Origin: Myroides injenensis M09-0166
GTDB taxonomy: Bacteria > Bacteroidota > Bacteroidia > Flavobacteriales > Flavobacteriaceae
DNA: 36,970 nt
Assembly: GCF_000246945.1 (NCBI RefSeq)
Contig: NZ_BAEX01000025.1
Location: forward strand, 1 to 36,970
Reading direction: 5' to 3'
A program made the position numbers and the translations under genes. Under the pieces are notes generated by a model. The model saw only the letters and a program-made list of their open reading frames with translations. It was not told the DNA's origin and did no database searches. Positions 7,616 to 16,047 of this stretch are shown piece after piece (position 1 is the stretch's first letter; the number at the start of each line of letters is the position of its first letter).

Positions 7616-8798
7616 GATTAAAAAATTTTGAGTAGGTTAACATGTCTTTATCTCCTCGACCTGAAACATTTACCACTACTATATCGGTAGGTTTTAAGTC
7701 CATTTTATTTAGATAGGCTAGAGCATGAGCTGATTCTAGAGCAGGGATTATGCCATCAGTACGCGTAAGGTGAAACGCTGCTTGTATTGCTTCGTCATCT
7801 GTTACACTATCTACATGTATTTTCCCAGTATCATGTAGGTAGGCATGTGCCGGTCCAATTCCTGGATAATCTAATCCCGCTGAGATAGAATAAGGTTCTA
7901 TAATTTGTCCATCTTCTGTTTGAATTAAATATGTCTTACTACCATGAATAATTCCTTGTTTTCCTAAAGCAATAGTTGCTGCTGTTAGGTCAGTGTCAGT
8001 TCCTTTACCTGCTGCTTCTATGGCTATTAGCTTAGTGTGATTATTATCTATAAAGTGATAGAAGGCTCCCATGGCATTACTACCTCCCCCTACACAGGCA
8101 ATGACATAATCAGGATTAGTAGTCCCTTCTTTTACTAATAATTGTGATTGAATTTCTTCGCTAATAATAGATTGAAATTTAGCTACCATATCAGGGTAGG
8201 GATGAGGGCCAACTACTGAGCCAATTACATAATGAGTATCTGTTGGATTATTTATCCATTCTCGTATAGCTTCATTGGTAGCATCTTTGAGTGTTTTACT
8301 TCCACTAAGTGCCGGAATTACTTTTGCTCCTAGCATTTGCATCCTTTCGACGTTAGGTTTTTGTCTTTCTATATCATGTGCTCCCATAAATACAATACAT
8401 TCCAGACCTAATAAAGCGCATGTAGTCGCTGTTGCTACACCATGTTGTCCTGCTCCTGTTTCTGCAATAATTCGTTTTTTGTTTAATCGCTTTGCTAGTA
8501 ATATTTGTCCGATTGTATTGTTTATTTTGTGAGCGCCAGTATGATTAAGGTCTTCTCTTTTTAAGTAAATTTTTGCCCCATACTGCTTTGATAAGTTAGT
8601 AGAGTAAAAAAGAGGAGTAGGTCGCCCCACATAATCATGTAAAAGTTGTTTTAATTCTTTTTGGAAGTCGCTGTCTTCTATTATTTTAAGATATTGTTTT
8701 TGCAATTCTGCAACATTGCTATAAAGCATCTCCGGTACAAAAGCTCCTCCATATTCTCCGTAATAACCTTGCATATCTGGATTGAATGTTTTTTTCAT
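7605..8798 (-). CDS. trpB: Tryptophan synthase beta subunit
   Basis: PLP enzyme that condenses indole with L-serine to make tryptophan, the final step of the pathway. It has 397 residues, the normal length for the TrpB1 type that pairs with TrpA. The cofactor Lys91 lies in [10 protein letters not shown], the catalytic Glu region is [11 protein letters not shown], and the phosphate-binding loop is GGGSNAMG. Its start overlaps the trpF stop by 4 nt and its end overlaps trpA by 11 nt. Confidence 0.97.
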   Translation of the reverse strand: MKKTFNPDMQGYYGEYGGAFVPEMLYSNVAELQKQYLKIIEDSDFQKELKQLLHDYVGRPTPLFYSTNLSKQYGAKIYLKREDLNHTGAHKINNTIGQILLAKRLNKKRIIAETGAGQHGVATATTCALLGLECIVFMGAHDIERQKPNVERMQMLGAKVIPALSGSKTLKDATNEAIREWINNPTDTHYVIGSVVGPHPYPDMVAKFQSIISEEIQSQLLVKEGTTNPDYVIACVGGGSNAMGAFYHFIDNNHTKLIAIEAAGKGTDTDLTAATIALGKQGIIHGSKTYLIQTEDGQIIEPYSISAGLDYPGIGPAHAYLHDTGKIHVDSVTDDEAIQAAFHLTRTDGIIPALESAHALAYLNKMDLKPTDIVVVNVSGRGDKDMLTYSKFFNHEE

Positions 8799-9424
8799 GA
8801 TTTAATTATTTTGATGATTTTTTTTGTCTTTTCTTTATTTTTAAGTGCCGGCTTATCTTCCAATTGACTATTGAGGTCAAAACCTATTAAGCGTGAATCT
8901 GTTATTAGTTGTATTGCCTCATTTATATTTTCTATACCTAGTCCACCGCTTAGCAGAAAAGGGGTAGAAGAATTATAATATTGCAATAGTGTCCAATCAA
9001 ATGAATTTCCACTTCCTCCATAATCTGGTGTTTTTGTGTCTAAAAGAAAGATATCGCAGTAATCCTCATAAATAGGTAATTGTTTAAAATCTGATTTAGA
9101 GTTAATTGAAATTGCTTTAATTACTTTTATAGCTTGATCTTTATAAAACTTGCAGTCCTCTGAACTTTCATTACCATGTAATTGTATATAGTCTAGTTTA
9201 TATTTCTTTACGGTTTTAAAAACTGTTTCTTTTTCTTCATTAACAAAGACACCAACTTTTTGTATATTATTAGGAATCTCTTCAATAGCTTCTGGTGGAT
9301 AATTCAATCCAATAAATCGTTTTGATTTTGAATAAAAGATGAAGCCTATATAATCAATGTCGAGAGAAGTAATTGCTTTAATATTTTCTATTTCCCTCAT
9401 TCCACATATCTTGATCTTTTTCAT
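8795..9424 (-). CDS. trpF: Phosphoribosylanthranilate isomerase
   Basis: TIM-barrel isomerase converting phosphoribosylanthranilate to the carboxyphenylamino-deoxyribulose phosphate used by TrpC. It has 209 residues. The N-terminal KICGMRE carries the catalytic Cys7, the general acid Asp lies in [13 protein letters not shown], and the phosphate site is [10 protein letters not shown]. It is a stand-alone gene, not fused to trpC as in enterobacteria. It shares one base with the trpC stop and overlaps trpB by 4 nt, so translation of the three genes is probably coupled. Confidence 0.95.
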   Translation of the reverse strand: MKKIKICGMREIENIKAITSLDIDYIGFIFYSKSKRFIGLNYPPEAIEEIPNNIQKVGVFVNEEKETVFKTVKKYKLDYIQLHGNESSEDCKFYKDQAIKVIKAISINSKSDFKQLPIYEDYCDIFLLDTKTPDYGGSGNSFDWTLLQYYNSSTPFLLSGGLGIENINEAIQLITDSRLIGFDLNSQLEDKPALKNKEKTKKIIKIIKS

Positions 9425-10212
9425 TAGGATAAAGTTTTAATAAGTTCTTTTAACTTTTGTGCAGGGTCTTTATCCTTCATAAAGTATTCCCCCATTAAAA
9501 AACCTGAAAAACCATTCTCCTTTAAATGTTTAATAGACTCTGTATTATCAATACCACTTTCTGCTATTTTTACTGCATATGAAGGCAAAAGTTGGGCAAG
9601 ACGAATACTATTCTCTATGTCAACTTTAAAAGTATTTAGGTCTCTATTGTTTATACCTATTAAATCAAATTCAGTTGATTGATGTGCAATAATTTCTTCT
9701 GCGTTATGAGTCTCAAGCAATACCTCTAATCCTAATTGGTGAGCATAATGTGTAAGACGTTTAACTTCTTCTGTTTTCAACATTTTAGCAATTAATAGTA
9801 TAACATCTGCTCCAGATGCTTTTGCTTCAGCTATTTGATATTCGCATAATACAAAGTCTTTTTGGAGTAAAGGAAGACTGATAGAAGCTCTTCCTATTTC
9901 AAAATCGGTAGATAACGCTCCAAAAAACTTTTGATCATTTAAAATAGATATAGCAGAAGCTCCTGAGGCTTGATAACCTTGTGTTATTTGTTTAATATCC
10001 GCATTTGGATGTATGATACCTTTGGAAGGAGATTGTCTCTTAAATTCAGCTATTATACCTTTCTGCGTTTTATCAATAATGTTTTCTTTCATAGAAAGAC
10101 ATGAACGCGAGAAAAGAGGACTCTTTTGCAGTGCTTGTAAACTCGTTTTTGAGATTCGTTCTTGTATCTCTTTTAGTTTGTTTTCTTTTATTTTAGTTAG
10201 AATTAGATTCAT
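9424..10212 (-). CDS. trpC: Indole-3-glycerol phosphate synthase
   Basis: Catalyses ring closure and decarboxylation to indole-3-glycerol phosphate, the substrate of TrpA. It has 262 residues with a TIM-barrel fold. The signature IAEFKRQSPSKG holds the catalytic Lys, GINNRDLNTF the substrate-binding Asn-Arg segment, and KIAESGI the late Glu-Ser motif. The start overlaps the trpD stop by 4 nt. It is monofunctional here. Confidence 0.96.
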   Translation of the reverse strand: MNLILTKIKENKLKEIQERISKTSLQALQKSPLFSRSCLSMKENIIDKTQKGIIAEFKRQSPSKGIIHPNADIKQITQGYQASGASAISILNDQKFFGALSTDFEIGRASISLPLLQKDFVLCEYQIAEAKASGADVILLIAKMLKTEEVKRLTHYAHQLGLEVLLETHNAEEIIAHQSTEFDLIGINNRDLNTFKVDIENSIRLAQLLPSYAVKIAESGIDNTESIKHLKENGFSGFLMGEYFMKDKDPAQKLKELIKTLS

Positions 10213-11198
10213 AGTTCTTTTAATATTTCAAATTTCTCTTTTGCTTTTCCTCCTAGTAAAGACTCCTTGGCTCTTTCTATTGCTTCTTTTATGCTGAGGT
10301 CTGGATGATAAGTTTGTATGGCAAGGGCACTATTTGCTACGACTACATTGTTCTGCTCGTCAGTACCTTTGCCCTTTAATATCTGCCAAAAGATATAAGC
10401 AAATTCTTCTACTGTAGTTCCTCCCTTTATTGCTGATGGAGATATGGTATTCATACCAAAGTAGGAAGCATCTGTAATCTTTTCTCCTTGATTATTTACA
10501 ATCTTACATTCTCCTGTCAATGTACATTCATCATAGCCATCTAATGCATGAATGATACTATATTTAGTATTTTCCTGTTGCAAGAAATATTGATACATGC
10601 GCAAGAGTTCTAGATTAAATAAACCGACTAATTGTACTTTTGGCTGGGCAGGATTGGTCAAGGGGCCTAGCATATTAAAGAATGTTTTTATTCCAAGGGC
10701 TTTGCGTACAGGAGCTATTCTTTTCATTGCTGGATGGAATAGAGGTGCATGAAGAAAACAGATATTAGCTTCTTTTAGTTGGACTTTTAGTTCTTCTTCA
10801 GAAGCTCTAAAATGAATACCTAAGTTTTCCATCACACTAGAAGACCCTGATATTGAAGAAACACCATAGTTTCCATGTTTTGCGATGGGAACTCCCGCTC
10901 CTGCAATGACAAAAGAAGAAAGAGTTGATATATTAAAGGTGTCTTTTCCGTCTCCACCTGTTCCACAAACATCCATAGGATTGTATTCAGATAAATCCAC
11001 TTTGTTTGACAAATCTATCATAGCTTCTCTAAAACCTTTTAGTTCTTCAAGTGTAATAGGGCGCATAATAAACATTGACAGTAATGCTGTCATTTGCATA
11101 TCTGTATATTTATCATTCGCCATATTGATTACTATGTCTTTTGCTTCTTGTGATGTTAGTGTTTTATATTGTGATAAATGTTGTAGTATCTGTTTCAT
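10209..11198 (-). CDS. trpD: Anthranilate phosphoribosyltransferase
   Basis: Transfers phosphoribose from PRPP to anthranilate. It has 329 residues. The PRPP-binding glycine loop CGTGGDGKDTFN is at 78-89, followed by KHGN at 107-110 and the GVSSISGSSSVMENLG segment. It is separate from TrpG, unlike the TrpGD fusion of E. coli. It starts 4 nt after the trpG stop and overlaps trpC by 4 nt. Confidence 0.96.
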   Translation of the reverse strand: MKQILQHLSQYKTLTSQEAKDIVINMANDKYTDMQMTALLSMFIMRPITLEELKGFREAMIDLSNKVDLSEYNPMDVCGTGGDGKDTFNISTLSSFVIAGAGVPIAKHGNYGVSSISGSSSVMENLGIHFRASEEELKVQLKEANICFLHAPLFHPAMKRIAPVRKALGIKTFFNMLGPLTNPAQPKVQLVGLFNLELLRMYQYFLQQENTKYSIIHALDGYDECTLTGECKIVNNQGEKITDASYFGMNTISPSAIKGGTTVEEFAYIFWQILKGKGTDEQNNVVVANSALAIQTYHPDLSIKEAIERAKESLLGGKAKEKFEILKEL

Positions 11199-11202
11199 TT
11201 GT

Positions 11203-11763
11203 TTAGTTTTTTATCCAATTCGAAATCATTTGTTTTCCGTCTGCAGTAAGAACTGATTCTGGGTGAAATTGTACTCCTCTTATGTTATAACTCTTATGCT
11301 TAAATGCCATAATGTTTCCCTCTTGATCTTTGGCTGTAATAATGATATCAGGCGTAGGAGAATCAACTACCCATGAATGATAATGCCCTATAGTACTATA
11401 ATTTTGTACATTGTCGAATAGATAGTCCTGATGTTGCAGATAAATAGGGGAGGCTATGCCATGCAAAGGTTCTTTTAGTCTTTTTAATTGCATTCCAAAG
11501 TATTCACCTAAAGCTTGATGGCCTAAACAAACACCGAGAATATCTTTTGTTGTTGCATATTGTTTAATGACTTCCATTAATTTACCTGCTTCACCTGGAA
11601 TACCTGGTCCTGGTGATAACAAGATTTTGTCATATTGCTCAATTATAGAAAGGTCTATTTTATCATTTTTCACAATGTCTATATCCTTAATACCTTTTTC
11701 TTTTATGATATGAATGATATTGTGTACAAACGAATCATAATTATCAATTACTATTATTTTCAT
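11203..11763 (-). CDS. trpG: Anthranilate synthase component II
   Basis: Class I glutamine amidotransferase subunit that supplies ammonia to TrpE. It has 186 residues and the full catalytic triad: Cys79 in GVCLGHQALG, and His167 and Glu169 in VQFHPES. The oxyanion-hole motif SPGPGIPGEAG is at about 50-60. The gene starts 3 nt after the trpE stop. Related PabA proteins share these motifs; the trp operon position supports TrpG, though one protein may serve both folate and Trp synthesis. Confidence 0.94.
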   Translation of the reverse strand: MKIIVIDNYDSFVHNIIHIIKEKGIKDIDIVKNDKIDLSIIEQYDKILLSPGPGIPGEAGKLMEVIKQYATTKDILGVCLGHQALGEYFGMQLKRLKEPLHGIASPIYLQHQDYLFDNVQNYSTIGHYHSWVVDSPTPDIIITAKDQEGNIMAFKHKSYNIRGVQFHPESVLTADGKQMISNWIKN

Positions 11764-11766
11764 TTT

Positions 11767-13155
11767 TTAAATATTTTCGGCAAGTTGAATGGCTGTTCTT
11801 ACTGCTTTTAGTTTATTGTTGATTTCTTTTAGTTCAGTGTGATTGTCAGATTTTGTTACAATCCCACATCCTGCTTGATAGCTTAATTCATTTTGGTAGC
11901 TTAAAATAGAACGAATAAAAATGGCGTGATTTATTGATCCATCTAAACCTAATATTCCAATAGCTCCTCCATAGTGACCTCGCGATTCAGGTTCATATTT
12001 ATCTATTAACTGCATAGCTTTATGTTTCGGTGCTCCAGATAAGGTACCAGCTGGGAATGTATTAGTAAAAATGTCTATGGTGTTTGTATCTTTCTCAATT
12101 GATGCGCTGACCTTGGATACTAGGTGAATAACATGGGAGTAATATTCGATTTGTTTAAAACGTTCAACTTTAACTTCTGCACTATTTCTGCTTAAGTCAT
12201 TCCTTGCCAAATCAACTAGCATTACGTGTTCTGCATTTTCTTTTGGATCTTCCTCTAAGGTCTTTGCAATTTTTGCGTCTATTGCTGTATCCCCATCTCG
12301 AAGGAAAGTACCTGCGATAGGATATATATATGCTTTATTTTCTTTTACAACTATTTGCGCCTCTGGTGAAGAACCGAATATTTTAAAATTGCCATAATCA
12401 AAGTAAAATAAATAGGGGGAAGGATTTATTGAGCGCAATGCACGGTAAACATTGAATTCATCTCCTTTGAACTTTTGTTTAAATTTTCTAGATAATACAA
12501 GTTGGAAAACATCTCCTCTAAAACAATGTTCCTTTCCTTGAGCAATTAGGTTTAAAAATTCCTCATCAGTTGTTTTGGTTTCTTCTCTGCCTGTTACAGT
12601 AAATGGAAAAAGACTTATTGTTTTTGTATTAATAAAGTCACTTATTTGGTCAATATTTGTTTGTTCATTGCTTTGTAAATGTTCAACAATGTATAGTTCA
12701 TTTTTGTAATGATTAAAAACGATGAGGTATTTGAAAAAATGATATTGAAGAAGAGGAAGTTCATACGTATCGTTTTCAAACTGTATGTCCTCGAATAGGG
12801 GAATACTATCATAAGAAGTATAACCAAATACACCATTATTTATAAAGTCAATTTCTTTTGGCTTATTAATTGTAAAACTCTTGATAAAAGATTGGAGCTC
12901 ATCATTAATACATATTAAATTAGTTTGTTTTATTTTACTTTCATTTTCAAATGTTGTAATTGTTGTGTGTTGTTTGTCAACAATAAAAGAAGCAATAGGG
13001 TTTAGACATAAATAGGAATAGCTGTTTTCTTTGCTATTGTAATCAGAACTTTCTAATAAAAAGCTGTGCGGAAATTTATCTCTCAGTTTTAGGTATAATT
13101 CAACTGGAGTATAAATGTCTCCTAAGATTTTTTTATAATTTGTAGTCATTTTCAT
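11767..13155 (-). CDS. trpE: Anthranilate synthase component I
   Basis: Chorismate-using subunit that makes anthranilate, the committed step of tryptophan synthesis. It has 462 residues. The N-terminal half carries FLLESSDYNSKENSYS, whose LLES is the usual tryptophan feedback site. The C-terminal catalytic half has PIAGTFLRDG, LVDLARNDLSRNS and FPAGTLSGAPKHKAM. It is the first structural gene of the operon, about 25 nt after the second attenuator terminator. ATG at 13155 and ATG at 13149 are both possible starts. Control is predicted at two levels: attenuation in the leader and feedback inhibition of the enzyme. Confidence 0.96.
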   Translation of the reverse strand: MKMTTNYKKILGDIYTPVELYLKLRDKFPHSFLLESSDYNSKENSYSYLCLNPIASFIVDKQHTTITTFENESKIKQTNLICINDELQSFIKSFTINKPKEIDFINNGVFGYTSYDSIPLFEDIQFENDTYELPLLQYHFFKYLIVFNHYKNELYIVEHLQSNEQTNIDQISDFINTKTISLFPFTVTGREETKTTDEEFLNLIAQGKEHCFRGDVFQLVLSRKFKQKFKGDEFNVYRALRSINPSPYLFYFDYGNFKIFGSSPEAQIVVKENKAYIYPIAGTFLRDGDTAIDAKIAKTLEEDPKENAEHVMLVDLARNDLSRNSAEVKVERFKQIEYYSHVIHLVSKVSASIEKDTNTIDIFTNTFPAGTLSGAPKHKAMQLIDKYEPESRGHYGGAIGILGLDGSINHAIFIRSILSYQNELSYQAGCGIVTKSDNHTELKEINNKLKAVRTAIQLAENI

Positions 13156-13180
13156 TTTGTATTTATTTTAATTTTTAGAA

Positions 13181-13213
13181 TAAAAAAAGCCTGCTAGTAA
13201 GTTCTAGCAGGCT
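13181..13213 (-). terminator. trp attenuator terminator 2 (proximal)
   Basis: On the minus strand a perfect 10-bp stem (AGCCTGCTAG and its complement, arms 13188-13197 and 13204-13213, 6-nt loop) is followed by seven Ts. It sits between leader peptide 2 and trpE. Its 5' arm plus loop (13199-13212) can instead pair with 13272-13284 inside leader ORF 2, which would form an antiterminator. Confidence 0.9.
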
Positions 13214-13248
13214 ATGTAATATTGTATATATAATTCTAATTATAGATG

Positions 13249-13338
13249 TTAATACGTCAATATAAAGTATGGCCAACTGAACCCTATTCTAGGATCTATT
13301 TGCCACCACCAGTTTGTATTTACGTATTGTATATTCAT
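13249..13338 (-). CDS. trpL: trp operon leader peptide 2 (proximal)
   Basis: A 29-codon ORF (ATG 13338, TAA 13249-13251) between the two leader terminators. Codons 10-12 (13303-13311) are three consecutive TGG Trp codons and a fourth Trp is codon 22. It shares the pattern NTNWWWQI.P.IGFSW with leader 1 but runs 7 codons further (PYFILTY) before its stop. Its role would be to sense charged tRNA-Trp: a ribosome stalled at the Trp codons covers 13290-13296, freeing the antiterminator strand. No promoter is evident between terminator 1 and this ORF, so it is probably transcribed from upstream, through attenuator 1. Confidence 0.88.
   Translation of the reverse strand: MNIQYVNTNWWWQIDPRIGFSWPYFILTY
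13272..13296 (-). promoter_or_regulatory. trp attenuator 2 antiterminator strand and hairpin
   Basis: In the transcript, GATCCTA (13290-13296) and TAGGGTT (13280-13286) can form a 7-pair hairpin with two G-U pairs and a 3-nt loop. The overlapping strand 13272-13284 (GGGTTCAGTTGGC) can instead pair with 13199-13212 of terminator 2, with one bulged A, one U-U mismatch and G-U pairs. The two structures are mutually exclusive, as needed for attenuation. Confidence 0.7.
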
Positions 13339-13371
13339 TATTATCAGTTCTATTTATTAATTAAGGTTGTA

Positions 13372-13404
13372 TAAAAAAAGCCTACAGGTAGATCCAGTAG
13401 GCTT
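13372..13404 (-). terminator. trp attenuator terminator 1 (distal)
   Basis: On the minus strand the stem GCCTACTGG/CCTGTAGGC (13380-13402, one U-U mismatch, 5-nt loop) is followed by a run of seven Ts. It follows leader peptide 1. The 5' arm and loop (13390-13401) are complementary to the end of leader ORF 1 (13456-13467). Confidence 0.88.
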
Positions 13405-13449
13405 CTATATTAAAGATAATTATTCTCTATATGATTACTTCAATACAAA

Positions 13450-13521
13450 CTATGACCAACTGAATCCTATTTTAGGATTTATTTGCCACCACCAGTTTGT
13501 ATTTAAGTTTTGTGTATTCAT
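13450..13521 (-). CDS. trpL: trp operon leader peptide 1 (distal)
   Basis: A 23-codon ORF (ATG 13521, TAG 13450-13452) close to the putative promoter. Codons 10-12 (13486-13494) are three TGG Trp codons and codon 22 is a fourth Trp, so 4 of 23 residues are Trp. The stop follows one codon after the last Trp. The sequence NTNWWWQI.P.IGFSW is shared with leader 2, 183 nt downstream, showing they are a tandem duplication. The expected role is that of a Trp-sensing leader peptide controlling terminator 1 by ribosome stalling. It was found by reading the minus strand upstream of trpE. Confidence 0.9.
   Translation of the reverse strand: MNTQNLNTNWWWQINPKIGFSWS
13456..13479 (-). promoter_or_regulatory. 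trp attenuator 1 antiterminator strand and hairpin
   Basis: AATCCTA (13473-13479) and TAGGATT (13463-13469) form a perfect 7-bp hairpin with a 3-nt loop, lying just after the Trp codons. The overlapping strand GGATTCAGTTGG (13456-13467) can instead pair with 13390-13401 of terminator 1, 12 positions with one U-U mismatch. A ribosome stalled on the Trp codons would block 13473-13479 and favour the antiterminator. Confidence 0.72.
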
Positions 13522-13541
13522 TATTATGTAATAATCTGATG

Positions 13542-13571
13542 CTAAAGTATAAAATAATTTTTAATAAGCAA
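13542..13571 (-). promoter_or_regulatory. Putative trp operon promoter
   Basis: The minus strand has TTG (13569-13571), a 19-nt spacer, and TACTTTAG (13542-13549), which matches TAnnTTTG except for one base. Transcription would start near 13535, about 14 nt before leader ORF 1. This gives a leader RNA of about 380 nt to trpE. Confidence 0.5.
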
Positions 13572-13643
13572 TAGTAATTGTTATTTAAATGTATAAAGTG
13601 TTAAAAGAATAACTTAACAACTTATTTCATTATTTGTAACCTA

Positions 13644-14594
13644 TTATTCTTCTGTTTTATTTTTAATAGTGACAGTTGTGATCTCATTATCTGAAAATAT
13701 ATTTTCAGTATGAAATAAAAAATAATCCTCCAATTCATATTCTGGACATGCTCCAGCTTGAGAAGTTATAAAGGCTCCTAATGAAGAAGCTTTTTTTATT
13801 GTTTCTATTGGATCAAAAGATGTTAGTTTTTCTGCTAAAAATCCGGCTAGAAAAGAATCTCCACTTCCAACAGTATCTTTTATTACTATTTCTACGGAAG
13901 GAAAGTGAAATAACTTGTCCTCAAAGTAATAAATTCCTCCTTTACTTCCTTTAGAAACAATTATTTCTTGACATTTAAAGTGGTCTTGTATGTATTTTAT
14001 ACTTTCTTCTTCATTTGTATAAGGCTTTTCTATTTCTTCAAGAATCTGTCTAAGTTCAGCTTTATTCATTTTGATGAGGTTAGCTTTATGCATTAATTCT
14101 ACAACAAATTTTATATCGTAATGAGGAGGTCTAAAGTTAACGTCAAATACTTTATAAGGGGCTGCTTCTAAAAGGCTTTCTAATGTTTTGCGTGTATGTT
14201 GTTTTCGGCTCGCTAGAGTTCCAAATACAAAGGCATCAGATTTTCTAACAATATCTAAATCTTGTGGTCTTAAGTCTATACTATCCCAAGCACTGTTTTC
14301 TAGAAAATCATAAGAAGCTTCGTTTCTGTCATCGAAAGTAGCAAATACAGTCCCTGTTTGACTATTTTCATCAATTTGTATTTGGTCAGTAGAGATGTTG
14401 TTTTTCGCTAAGGCAGTTATAATTTTAGTGCCTAAATCGTCTTTTCCGAGTTTAGTAATTACTCTTGAATCAATGCCAAATTTATTAAGATGATAGGCTA
14501 CATTTAGAGGTGCTCCTCCAATTCTTTTATAAGTAGGGAATATATCCCAAAGCACTTCACCAAAACACACTACTAATGGAGTCTTCTGTATCAT
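13644..14594 (-). CDS. PfkB family carbohydrate kinase (fructokinase-like)
   Basis: Cytoplasmic ATP-dependent sugar kinase of 316 residues in the ribokinase/PfkB fold. The N-terminal substrate signature GGAPLNVAYHL begins at 26, a form typical of bacterial fructokinases. The C-terminal ATP/anion-hole signature DTVGSGDSFLAGF contains the catalytic base Asp246. The kinase call is firm. Fructose as substrate is inferred from the GGAPLNVA form, since no sugar transporter or hydrolase gene lies beside it. The stop is about 120 nt from the trp promoter and no terminator is visible between the two units, so some read-through into trp is possible. Confidence 0.9.
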   Translation of the reverse strand: MIQKTPLVVCFGEVLWDIFPTYKRIGGAPLNVAYHLNKFGIDSRVITKLGKDDLGTKIITALAKNNISTDQIQIDENSQTGTVFATFDDRNEASYDFLENSAWDSIDLRPQDLDIVRKSDAFVFGTLASRKQHTRKTLESLLEAAPYKVFDVNFRPPHYDIKFVVELMHKANLIKMNKAELRQILEEIEKPYTNEEESIKYIQDHFKCQEIIVSKGSKGGIYYFEDKLFHFPSVEIVIKDTVGSGDSFLAGFLAEKLTSFDPIETIKKASSLGAFITSQAGACPEYELEDYFLFHTENIFSDNEITTVTIKNKTEE

Positions 14595-14703
14595 AGTATT
14601 TTTGTTTTCAATTTCAAGACTAAGGTACGACTTTGTCCAATGTGTTTGATTATTGCTTTTTTAATATTTTTTATTTGTCAAATAGTTTCTTAAGTATTAT
14701 TAA

Positions 14704-14738
14704 GCAAAAAAGGAACATCAATTATCGATGTTCCTTTT
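14704..14738 (-). terminator. Intrinsic terminator after the LPS kinase gene
   Basis: A perfect 12-bp stem (AAAAGGAACATC arms, 14708-14719 and 14727-14738, 7-nt loop). On the minus strand it runs into a T-tract directly after the kinase gene ending at 14743. Confidence 0.82.
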
Positions 14739-14742
14739 GTTC

Positions 14743-15531
14743 CTAAATATTATGGATGTACTTTTTTAAGCGAAGTTTAATCTCCTTTTTCTTATAGAAT
14801 CTAAATTGAAATTTTATAGTTTCTAGCCAAAGTTTAGTAAACACCTCCTTTGAATTTTTGCCTAGCAAATTGGCGTAATGATTTGCCATTTGCTCAATAT
14901 CTTGAATATTCGTAGTTAGATGAGATAAGTTTTTCATTCTGTTTGAAAAATTCATATGGTCATGAAACTTCATACGATTTAAATCTACTAGATAGAATTC
15001 ATATCTATTGTCATCAACTTTTTTAATCAAGGTATTTCCTGGAGAGTGATCTAAAAACTCTACTCCTTTTTCATGTAATTGAAACGAAAATTCTGTAAAT
15101 TGTTTAAGTATTTCTTCACGATTAGGATACTCTTGATTTGTTAGTAATTCCCTATAGGTAATATCACAGTTTAATAACTCTGAGACATAGTAGCTTTCCT
15201 TTAAACGAGTTTTAGATGTAAACTCTACATATCCAACTGGTGCAGGTGTATTAAAACCGAGATTGATTAGTTTCTCTGCATGTAGATATGAACGTCTTGC
15301 CTTTGGTTTTCTGAAGAATCTGTAGACATATCTATTGATAATGTTAGGCATCTTAAAAGATTTTATAGCTACTGTTTTACCATTGGATAAAGTGGCTAAC
15401 TTAATTGAGTTTCTAGTTCCTTTAGCTAAATAAGTATTTATTTCATCATAGGCATTAATTAAAGTTAAGATTTCATCATTTAGTTCTTTATATAAGGGAT
15501 TGATAATCGCATTTACTTCTAATTTTGTCAT
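14743..15531 (-). CDS. Kdo/InaA-type lipopolysaccharide kinase family protein
   Basis: Protein-kinase-like fold of 262 residues resembling the KdkA/WaaP/InaA family, which phosphorylates Kdo or heptose in the lipopolysaccharide inner core at the cytoplasmic face. The candidate ATP-binding lysine is Lys57 in KTVAIKSFK. The catalytic loop is HEKGVEFLDHSPGNTLIKK, with Asp161 and Asn166, and a metal-binding Asp183 lies in YLVDLNRMKF. The middle is basic (RKPKARRSYLH). It is monocistronic here, bounded by a terminator. Family membership is well supported by the motif order; the substrate is inferred. Confidence 0.82.
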   Translation of the reverse strand: MTKLEVNAIINPLYKELNDEILTLINAYDEINTYLAKGTRNSIKLATLSNGKTVAIKSFKMPNIINRYVYRFFRKPKARRSYLHAEKLINLGFNTPAPVGYVEFTSKTRLKESYYVSELLNCDITYRELLTNQEYPNREEILKQFTEFSFQLHEKGVEFLDHSPGNTLIKKVDDNRYEFYLVDLNRMKFHDHMNFSNRMKNLSHLTTNIQDIEQMANHYANLLGKNSKEVFTKLWLETIKFQFRFYKKKEIKLRLKKYIHNI

Positions 15532-15996
15532 AGTCTATCAGTAATTACAATTCTATAGTAAAATTACTACTAAATTTAAAAACTACTTTTAGTTAATAAT
15601 GCGAATTATAGATTTTAATTTATTGATTATTAGTGTTTTGAGTAATTAAGTGCTTAATTATGACAGAAAGTTTTCAATTTGGTTTTTGAATGTATTTGTT
15701 GGTAAAGTATCAAAAAATACTACCTTTTTAAGAGTTATATTTTAATTAGTAATAATTATTTGAATTATTTTAAATAGTTTATAATAAAGCTAATGTTCAT
15801 AGAAGGCTTTTTTTAAGTTTATTTATTTTTGTGATATTATTAGTTTTTTAGCCTTTTTAGTGACATAAATTAAGATTACTTGATTAAAAAAGATCTTTTA
15901 ATAATTTTTAATGCATTGCGTAAAAGGAAATAATCTTTTAAACTAAAACTTTTGGTAACTCTTGAAAAAAAGTTAGGTCTATTAAAGTAATAAAAA
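15532..15996. other. Gene-free AT-rich stretch
   Basis: About 465 very AT-rich bases between the LPS kinase start and the nuoN terminator. I see no ORF, tRNA or repeat of note, apart from a short AAAAGATCTTTT palindrome near 15887-15900. It presumably holds the LPS kinase promoter, but no -7 box matches fully. Confidence 0.4.
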
Positions 15997-16022
15997 AGTG
16001 GTACACCGTTAGATATACCACT
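15990..16022 (-). terminator. Terminator at the end of the nuo operon
   Basis: An 11-pair stem (arms 15997-16007 and 16012-16022, starting AGTGGTA, two G-U pairs, 4-nt loop) followed on the minus strand by a T-run, about 25 nt after the nuoN stop. Confidence 0.8.
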
Positions 16023-16047
16023 CATTTATATTTGTTTAAATATTATT

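Noticed and set aside
13600-13650. A T-box riboswitch or TRAP-type control for trp
   Set aside because: No T-box motif and no run of GAG/UAG triplets is seen. The leader peptides with Trp codons explain the region fully.
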